Positions 12,362 to 18,385 of a DNA stretch of 18,385 nt are shown piece by piece. How positions within the stretch are numbered: the first letter of the stretch is position 1; each line of letters opens with the position of its first letter. This DNA comes from RGIG9079 sp964567845 (GTDB taxonomy: Bacteria; Bacteroidota; Bacteroidia; Bacteroidales; Marinifilaceae). Below the pieces are notes generated by a model. The model was not told where the DNA came from and made no database searches. It saw only the letters and a program-made list of their open reading frames with translations. The stretch is taken from positions 1 through 18,385 of the forward strand of contig CAZMOG010000036.1 in the NCBI GenBank assembly GCA_964567845.1. The letters are read 5' to 3'. Position numbers and translations under genes: made by a program.

Positions 12362-15352
12362 ATGAAAAGATTGTTTTCATTATTTGCAATGGTTATGATG
12401 CTGGGAGTATTCTCGGTATCTTGTGCTGACGATGAGTTAAATGGGGAGAGGTATAACTCTCAGGTAATCGTTAACGGAAATAAAAAGTTTGCCAATTTTA
12501 TTATTCCATATGCGTGGAAAGATATAGATGAACAGATCGAGGGGCTAAGTATTAATTTGGTTGGATTGCAGAGTAAACTTGGTGTTCATGATTTTCCGGC
12601 AATGATTACTTTGATTGGTCGTGATAGTTGTGAAGTTAAATTGGATATGTCTGTCAATAGAATGATACCTGATGGTGAATATATAATGCAATTGAAGCAT
12701 GGAGAGAGGTGTGCTCGTGAAACTTTTATTGCACAATTTAAGGGTGACCATCTGTGTATGATTTCTGTATCCGACGATCCATACGCTAAGCTGTACAATG
12801 ATACAATAGGTGCTTATGAAATTGCAAATTCAGATGATCTGGAAGATTTTCTAAAAGGATTAAGTAAAGATAGTTATTATGCTTCAGGTAAGTTATTCAA
12901 GCAGACAGCCGATATTGACTGGAATGATCTGAAAAGTTCAATAGGCTATGGATTGGAGCATCGTCAACACTTTGCCGGTACTTATGATGGAGGTTATCAT
13001 ACAATTCAAAATATCAGTTTTTCAGGAGCTTATTCGTCAGATAATGTGGATGTTGGACTGTTTCGTTCATTAAAGAATGGAGCTGAAATCAGAATGCTGA
13101 AATTATATTCAAACAGTGGATATACCGGAATTAAGGAGCGAGGAGGATTTTTGGCAGGAAGTGCATCGGGTAGTGTAAGAATCCGATATGTAGAGGTTGC
13201 AGGTACAATTGCCGGTAATGGTACAAATGCTCCGTATAATGTAGGAGGCTTAATTGGTTATGCTAAGGATGCCCAAATTACTATAGAGAATATAGATCTT
13301 AATATCACCATATACAATGCTTATAAGCATATAGGAGGTTTGATAGGTTGGTTAGAGAATAGTACCTTAAAGGTAAGCGATGTCCGCACTCCTAGTTATG
13401 ATATTAATTTATATGGAGATGGCTATGTTGGAGGTATGGTAGGTGTCGTTAAGAATTCTGCCTTTAATATCAGTAGGTCTCAGTTGAATCATGCGGGAAG
13501 TGCAAATACTCCGGACTACTATTTGATCCAGATAAGGAATGGTAAGGCCGGAGGAATTATAGGCTCTATTGAATCATTATCTTCTACATCTTTCCTGACA
13601 ATGGTTGATGTAAGGGTTCCTGTAGGGGCTTCACGATCTGTTGCGTCGGCAACGGAGGTTGGCGGTCTGATTGGTTATGCTTCATTAAATATGCCCCTTA
13701 TAATCGATGACTGTTTCGTAGGAGCAAAGGTTGAAGGAACTAAAAATGTAGGTGGATATATAGGCGAGGCCAGATTGTGGATGAAAAATGCCGAGAGTAT
13801 TGAATTCAGAGGTTTAAATGTAATTTCTCCCCAGAAAAAATCAAACGTCGAGATTGTAGGAGATAATAATGTAGGAGGTTTTATAGGATTATTAGAGGGT
13901 AAAGTCGATGATAGGGTAAATAATAGAATTGCTTTCAGGGGAAATACACGATTGGTTACAAATGTAACTGGTTATGGAGAGTGTACAGGTGGTATGATTG
14001 GTAAGTTTACCAATGGTAAATTAATTATTGCCAACGAAGCTGAAACACGTTCAGACTCAATGTCTGTTATTACCAATAAGGGTAAATATGTTGGAGGTAT
14101 GGTTGGATACATGGATAAAGTGGATGTAGATGGTCAAAACAATTTTGATTTTCATGGTTCTATTCCAAAATTCTCCTCATTTAAACCAAATGTATGTAGT
14201 ACGATAAATGGCCAAGAGTACACCGGTGGTGCATTCGGATATGTAAATTATTGTGCTATCGATGGTGTTTGTGTAAAGGGAACTGTTACAGGCAATGGAG
14301 AGTATACAGGAGGAATATTTGGTTACACACATTTTCATTATGATGTGAAGATTCAGGATTGTACCTTTGATGGAATTGTTACAGGTAATGCAAATAATAC
14401 AGGAGGAGTATCAGGATATTGCAGAAACAATGGTCGTTTTCAGGATTGTATAAATTATGGCGAAGTATCCGGAACAGATAATGTTGGTGGTATTGTAGGT
14501 AAGGTTGACTATTTCGAGAATCCTCCATACGTTTATTATTGTGTGAATGTAGGAAAGGTAAAAGGAAAAGGTAATGTTGGCGGTATAGCCGGTTTTATGG
14601 ATGGTCAGCAAGATTGCAGCTCATGGACCAAGATAAAAAGTTGTGGTAACTATGGCGAGGTCTATTCATCAGGAGGAAAAAGTAACGGAGCAGGGGGAAT
14701 TCTTGGTAGATGCAAACAACGCCACGTTGAGGTAATCAACTGTGCAAATCATGGATATGTTAATGGTTCTGCTGAGCAGATGGCAGGAATTGCAGGGTGG
14801 ATTGGTCGTGATCCAAATTCGGCGGTTGTATGGTATCAAAGCAATAATGTGCATGTCAGATATTGTGCAAATTTTGGTAATGTCAGTTCTACATATGGAG
14901 ATGCCTATATCGGAGGAATCTGTGGTTGGCAAGAGGAGGGAATGTTAGATGATTATACCGATTCTCATCTTCAAGCATGCTATAACTGTGGTGAGATCAA
15001 GAGTAATCATGATAGTGATACCGGAGGTCTGTTAGGATGTGCCGATACCTATTGTGCTACCGAGGATTGTATTAATTTTGGTAAAGTTCATTATGGTAAT
15101 GTGGGAGTTGGAACTAGAAATGGTGGTTCAACAATATATGTTACCGATGTTTACTATTTAGAGGGCACTGGTACTGTATGGAAGGAAGGTAAAAATAAGT
15201 TTACCAAATCGGATCTTACCAATAAGGCTAAATTTAGTGGTTTGAATTGGAACGAGCATTGGACTATTGGAAATTCAGTATATTCAAGTGTGTTGGGTGG
15301 ACAGCATCCGGTCTTGAAGGATTGTCCGTTCCAGAATATTAAATGGAATTAA
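12362..15352 (+). CDS. Large GLUG-repeat surface lipoprotein (first of a pair)
   Basis: This 996-residue lipoprotein starts at MKRLFSLF with lipobox SVSC, making Cys21 the lipidated residue. CADDE follows; acidic residues there resemble the Bacteroidetes surface-export signal. An N-terminal beta-rich domain (about 25-140) contains IGRDSCEVKL and IPDGEYIMQLK. Next comes a segment (about 150-250) common in GLUG proteins: IGAYEIANSDDLEDFLKGL, LFKQTADIDW and FAGTYDGGYHTIQNISF. From about 255 to 915 come some 16 or more GLUG repeats (VGGLIGYA, IGGLIGWL, VGGMVGVV, TGGIFGYT and others), which should form a beta-solenoid. In the C-terminal half most repeats carry a cysteine in a C-x-N-x-G-x-V frame. 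The end (VWKEG...LNWNEHWTIG...GGQHPVLKDC) is the usual capping segment. Function is unknown; adhesion, glycan contact or a scaffold are possible. The TTG at 12338 would add eight residues and is rejected. The next gene follows after 12 bases. Confidence 0.85.
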   Translation: MKRLFSLFAMVMMLGVFSVSCADDELNGERYNSQVIVNGNKKFANFIIPYAWKDIDEQIEGLSINLVGLQSKLGVHDFPAMITLIGRDSCEVKLDMSVNRMIPDGEYIMQLKHGERCARETFIAQFKGDHLCMISVSDDPYAKLYNDTIGAYEIANSDDLEDFLKGLSKDSYYASGKLFKQTADIDWNDLKSSIGYGLEHRQHFAGTYDGGYHTIQNISFSGAYSSDNVDVGLFRSLKNGAEIRMLKLYSNSGYTGIKERGGFLAGSASGSVRIRYVEVAGTIAGNGTNAPYNVGGLIGYAKDAQITIENIDLNITIYNAYKHIGGLIGWLENSTLKVSDVRTPSYDINLYGDGYVGGMVGVVKNSAFNISRSQLNHAGSANTPDYYLIQIRNGKAGGIIGSIESLSSTSFLTMVDVRVPVGASRSVASATEVGGLIGYASLNMPLIIDDCFVGAKVEGTKNVGGYIGEARLWMKNAESIEFRGLNVISPQKKSNVEIVGDNNVGGFIGLLEGKVDDRVNNRIAFRGNTRLVTNVTGYGECTGGMIGKFTNGKLIIANEAETRSDSMSVITNKGKYVGGMVGYMDKVDVDGQNNFDFHGSIPKFSSFKPNVCSTINGQEYTGGAFGYVNYCAIDGVCVKGTVTGNGEYTGGIFGYTHFHYDVKIQDCTFDGIVTGNANNTGGVSGYCRNNGRFQDCINYGEVSGTDNVGGIVGKVDYFENPPYVYYCVNVGKVKGKGNVGGIAGFMDGQQDCSSWTKIKSCGNYGEVYSSGGKSNGAGGILGRCKQRHVEVINCANHGYVNGSAEQMAGIAGWIGRDPNSAVVWYQSNNVHVRYCANFGNVSSTYGDAYIGGICGWQEEGMLDDYTDSHLQACYNCGEIKSNHDSDTGGLLGCADTYCATEDCINFGKVHYGNVGVGTRNGGSTIYVTDVYYLEGTGTVWKEGKNKFTKSDLTNKAKFSGLNWNEHWTIGNSVYSSVLGGQHPVLKDCPFQNIKWN

Positions 15353-15364
15353 AAATTAGGAGTT

Positions 15365-18301
15365 ATGAATTTTATGAAAAGGTATGTTAGATATTTGATG
15401 TTACTTATTGCAGGAGTGCTATTTCTTGCATGTAGTGATGAGGTGAATAATAAGGAGCCTCTGCCCATAGTGAGTGATGATTATGTTGGTAGTGTCAGAC
15501 ATTTTCTATTGGGCGATGAGACTGCAAATTTCTCACAGAGCGATGTTCGCTGTTATCTTATGACGGAGGATGGACAAACAATCATGCGCTATTGTACCCA
15601 TATACGCCGGGACAGTACATCGGAGGTTGTGTTGACAACAGGACTAAAAGATGGTGTTTATCGTCTGCTCTATTTTGAATATGACCTTCGTAAAAACAAT
15701 GGCCCGGTTAGAAGAGGAGAGTTTGGACTTGGTGGTAGAATCAAGGTGGCCAATGGTCAGATTGTTATGTTGGATAGTTTTAATGCTGCAATGGGGTTTG
15801 TTGGTCAGGGAACAAAGGAGTCGCCCTATATTATCTCGTCGGCAAAGCACCTGCAACGTTTATCCGATTTGGTGAATAGTACGCTTACTAATAAATATGT
15901 TAACAACTCTACCTATTTTGCCCAATATGCAGATATCGATGTTGATGATTTATGTTGGGATTCGCCTGATGGTTATGGATGGTATCCCATTGGGTTTACA
16001 AATGTATTGCCATTCCGTGGGCACTATAATGGCAAGGGATATTCAATCAAAGGGTTATACTCATACAGAAATGTAACAAGCGGTGTTGGACTTTTTGGTT
16101 ATATTCATACTGCAGAAATTGATAGTGTGGTACTTGATGGAGCTGAAATTTATGGTCTATATGCTACGGGTGGAATTGCAGGAGCTGTAATAACCGCAGC
16201 CGGAGAGCGTCATGCTTCAACAATAAATCATTGTAGGGTAGTCAATAGCCTGATTTCGGGAGCGCGCACAACCACAGCTTCGGTAAATGATGTTGATACA
16301 TGGAGTGCATCTATAGGTGGTATTGTTGGTGCTGTTGATGCTTACTCGATATTCCTGGCCAATGGATGTAGTGTTGATTCTGAATCTATAGTTAATGGTG
16401 CCAATTGTGTAGGAGGAATTTTAGGTGCTGCAAATTTAAAATCTTCAATTCAGATTTCCAATTGTAAAAACAGTGCCGTTGTAAATGCCGCTTATGCAGC
16501 GGTTGGTGGAATTGTAGGAAATGCCGATACCGTTCATATTTCGGCATGTGTCAATACCGGAGCAATTACCGGAGCAATTAAATATACCGGTCCCGATGGT
16601 GTAAATCCGGGAGTGGCTGCCGGAGGTATTATTGGAGGTTCAGGAATTTCAATGATAGTTGCTTGTGCAAATAGTGGAGATGTCAAGGGATATGATGGAG
16701 TAGGAGGAATAATTGGTAGTACCAGATTGGGCGATGGTTCAGAAACTTTCTATAACAACACAACTCTTCGTTATTGTTTGAATAGTGGAAAGGTAAACGG
16801 AAATAATAGTGTGGCGGGTATTTGTGGTGAAGCTCAGGTAACAGGTTATGCTTTATGTAACAGAGGGGTAATCAATGGAAATGAGAGCGTTGCCGGTGTT
16901 CTTGGATTTTCGCCAATATCGGCTCTTTGCAACTGTGTGAATAGTGAATCAGTTTCAGGTCATGATTATGTTGCCGGAATTGTGGCGCAAAGTACATGGG
17001 GTTCAATGGCTCTTAATCAAAATTATGGAGCAGTTGAGGCATCGGGAAACTGTGCTGCCGGAATAGCTGCTCTTGTAGGTGATAATGTGATTATCAATTA
17101 TTGCGAGAATGGTGGTAACATTATGGTAAGAGGTTCTGAACCAAAAGCCGGTGGTGTTGTTGGAGAATTGGGTGTCCCCAATGAATGGGATGCAGAACGT
17201 ATAGCAGGAGTGGTAATTGGTGGTTTGGAGTGTATAACTGCAGTTGCTTCGGTGCCTTATGGGTTTGTTATTGATAAAACAATAAGTAACAAAGTTTTGA
17301 TGTTTGTTTTAAATGCCGTTCCCGGTCTTATGTATTTGCCTGCGGATCTGTATTTTAATATTTCAAGTGCAATTGCATTGGTTGATAGCAAACAGTCTGA
17401 AGAGATAAGCAAGGAGAACAATGAACAGATAGGAAAACTTTGTTCTGATATAACTACCCAAATTCAAGGTATTAGAAATATAAATGGTAGATGGCAACAA
17501 TATCGTGCCAATGTCGAAGCTTTAAGGGTTCAATGCGAGGCTATAGAGGGTAAGAATATAGATTCTTTGTACAACAATCTGAACATTATCAGAAATGAAA
17601 GAGCTGATGAGGTCCATTACGAGCAGGAGCAAAAAGATATGATTCATACTGCAGTTGGAGGAATTTGTATCATAGCGGGTACTGTGGCATCGATTGTGGC
17701 TGCAATTCCAACCGGAGGGGCAAGTGTAATGGCATACGTTGGAGCTTTTGCGACCGGTGTGGCTGTTGGTGCCGGATTTTTAGGGGGAGTGAATGGTATT
17801 GTTCAATCGGTAACCGAGTATGAATATAATTCATCTACAGTATCGCAGGATTTGAATTATGGAAAAATTTCCGCACCAAATGCGACCGGAGGATATGTAG
17901 GTGGTGTTGTAGGTTCAACCAGCGATTATGCAATTATCCGTGATTGTTTGAATCTGGCAGATTGTGATGCTCCCGGTGCAAAGCGCGGTCAGATGACAGG
18001 CAGAGCAAATCCAGAGGCTGAGATTCATAACTCTCTGGCAATTGGAAATGCTTCGGGTTGGAGTGGATTTGCCGGTACAGATAAGTTTTCTGTAACTTAT
18101 GGAGGTTTGTATTACTACCTGTCAGGTCAGACTAATGTCAGTGGAAATTATAAAGACCAGGGAACCGAGTTGAATTCATCTCAACTTGGCAATTCGAATA
18201 GTTTTAGCGGATGGAACATTGGTTCCGGTAATTCATTGTGGAGTATCCAGAATGAAACATCGCCCGCCTATCCAATACCTTTGAATTCCGAGGCAATGTA
18301 A
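15365..18301 (+). CDS. Large GLUG-repeat surface lipoprotein with nested helical, hydrophobic insert
   Basis: This 978-residue lipoprotein has lipobox FLAC, lipidated Cys23 and CSDE after it, which points to surface export. The N-terminal domain (about 35-140) resembles that of the upstream protein (HIRRDSTSEVVL, GLKDGVYRLLYFEY). Residues 150-245 are the pre-GLUG segment (YIISSAKHLQRLSDLV, FRGHYNGKGYSIKGL). GLUG repeats fill about 245-600 and resume at about 826-905. Between them, residues 605-826 are unlike GLUG: hydrophobic stretches at about 612-636 and 643-671, a charged helical region at 674-760, and a Gly/Ala-rich hydrophobic stretch at 761-812. Most repeats carry a C-x-N-x-G frame. The start used is the ATG at 15365; the ATG at 15374 (MKRYVRY) is also possible, since AGGAG lies 2 bases before the first and 11 before the second. 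Function is unknown; a membrane-active module on a surface scaffold is my inference. Confidence 0.85.
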   Translation: MNFMKRYVRYLMLLIAGVLFLACSDEVNNKEPLPIVSDDYVGSVRHFLLGDETANFSQSDVRCYLMTEDGQTIMRYCTHIRRDSTSEVVLTTGLKDGVYRLLYFEYDLRKNNGPVRRGEFGLGGRIKVANGQIVMLDSFNAAMGFVGQGTKESPYIISSAKHLQRLSDLVNSTLTNKYVNNSTYFAQYADIDVDDLCWDSPDGYGWYPIGFTNVLPFRGHYNGKGYSIKGLYSYRNVTSGVGLFGYIHTAEIDSVVLDGAEIYGLYATGGIAGAVITAAGERHASTINHCRVVNSLISGARTTTASVNDVDTWSASIGGIVGAVDAYSIFLANGCSVDSESIVNGANCVGGILGAANLKSSIQISNCKNSAVVNAAYAAVGGIVGNADTVHISACVNTGAITGAIKYTGPDGVNPGVAAGGIIGGSGISMIVACANSGDVKGYDGVGGIIGSTRLGDGSETFYNNTTLRYCLNSGKVNGNNSVAGICGEAQVTGYALCNRGVINGNESVAGVLGFSPISALCNCVNSESVSGHDYVAGIVAQSTWGSMALNQNYGAVEASGNCAAGIAALVGDNVIINYCENGGNIMVRGSEPKAGGVVGELGVPNEWDAERIAGVVIGGLECITAVASVPYGFVIDKTISNKVLMFVLNAVPGLMYLPADLYFNISSAIALVDSKQSEEISKENNEQIGKLCSDITTQIQGIRNINGRWQQYRANVEALRVQCEAIEGKNIDSLYNNLNIIRNERADEVHYEQEQKDMIHTAVGGICIIAGTVASIVAAIPTGGASVMAYVGAFATGVAVGAGFLGGVNGIVQSVTEYEYNSSTVSQDLNYGKISAPNATGGYVGGVVGSTSDYAIIRDCLNLADCDAPGAKRGQMTGRANPEAEIHNSLAIGNASGWSGFAGTDKFSVTYGGLYYYLSGQTNVSGNYKDQGTELNSSQLGNSNSFSGWNIGSGNSLWSIQNETSPAYPIPLNSEAM

Positions 18302-18321
18302 AGTGGTGTTGGTAATAAATA

Positions 18322-18350
18322 GTTCGCCCCTACTTAGGGACAGTCGCGAA
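18322..18350. repeat. Nested inverted repeat after the GLUG pair
   Basis: TTCGC (18323-18327) can pair with GCGAA (18346-18350), and inside it CCCT(A) pairs with (T)AGGG at 18328-18339. The minus strand reads GTAGGGGCGAAC (18333-18322), which looks like the arm of short repeats found between genes in many bacteria. No T-run follows, so it is a weak terminator candidate for the 3' end of the GLUG transcript. The remaining bases to 18385 show no gene. Confidence 0.35.
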
Positions 18351-18385
18351 AAGATTTCAAGAAATATAACCGATTGATTGTAAAT

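Noticed and set aside
13240..15110. Repeated GTAGGAGG-like DNA strings that might suggest a CRISPR or satellite array.
   Set aside because: They encode the GLUG motif (GGxxG) in one open frame with irregular spacing; this is protein-level repetition.

Overview
The window looks like a chromosomal segment of a Bacteroidales bacterium (a gut-type Bacteroidetes). The evidence is AT-rich DNA with start codons that mostly lack Shine-Dalgarno sites, promoters of the TTTG / TAnnTTTG type, lipoproteins with acidic residues just after the lipid-bearing cysteine, a DUF4254 gene beside a heptosyltransferase-family gene, and a transketolase with Bacteroidales-style cofactor motifs. No tRNA, rRNA, insertion sequence or CRISPR array was seen.

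Layout. (1) 58-1968, minus: a TonB-dependent outer-membrane receptor. (2) 2088-7813, plus: a tight six-gene operon for the lipopolysaccharide (LPS) core and its decoration: DUF4254, GT9 heptosyltransferase-like, Kdo/WaaP-type kinase, LTA-synthase-like phosphotransferase, GtrA flippase-like and GT2 polyprenyl-phosphate glycosyltransferase. It is read from a promoter that shares its region with the divergent receptor gene and is overlapped by a TTTACA-N2-TGTAAA dyad. (3) 10043-7845, minus: a two-gene unit of a SPOR-domain lipoprotein and an ArnT/PMT-like (GT39/GT83) membrane glycosyltransferase, convergent with the operon. (4) 10044-10161: a divergent promoter region with two mirror-image -7 boxes. 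(5) 10162-12186, plus: transketolase, followed by a clear intrinsic terminator. (6) 12362-18301, plus: two tandem, very large GLUG-repeat lipoproteins.

How the genes may work together. GT9, the kinase and the LTA-synthase-like enzyme would build and phosphorylate or charge-modify an LPS core. GT2 would charge undecaprenyl phosphate with a sugar, GtrA would help it cross the inner membrane, and the ArnT-like enzyme on the opposite strand could use it in the periplasm. This is the three-part logic of Gtr/Arn systems. Transketolase is a housekeeping pentose-phosphate enzyme and also supplies sedoheptulose-7-phosphate, the precursor of ADP-heptose.

The least explained part is the GLUG pair. The second protein carries an insert of about 220 residues, with long charged helices and glycine-rich hydrophobic stretches, nested inside its beta-repeat region. 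It resembles a membrane-active helical module placed in a surface beta-solenoid, and is the best candidate here for an undescribed system.
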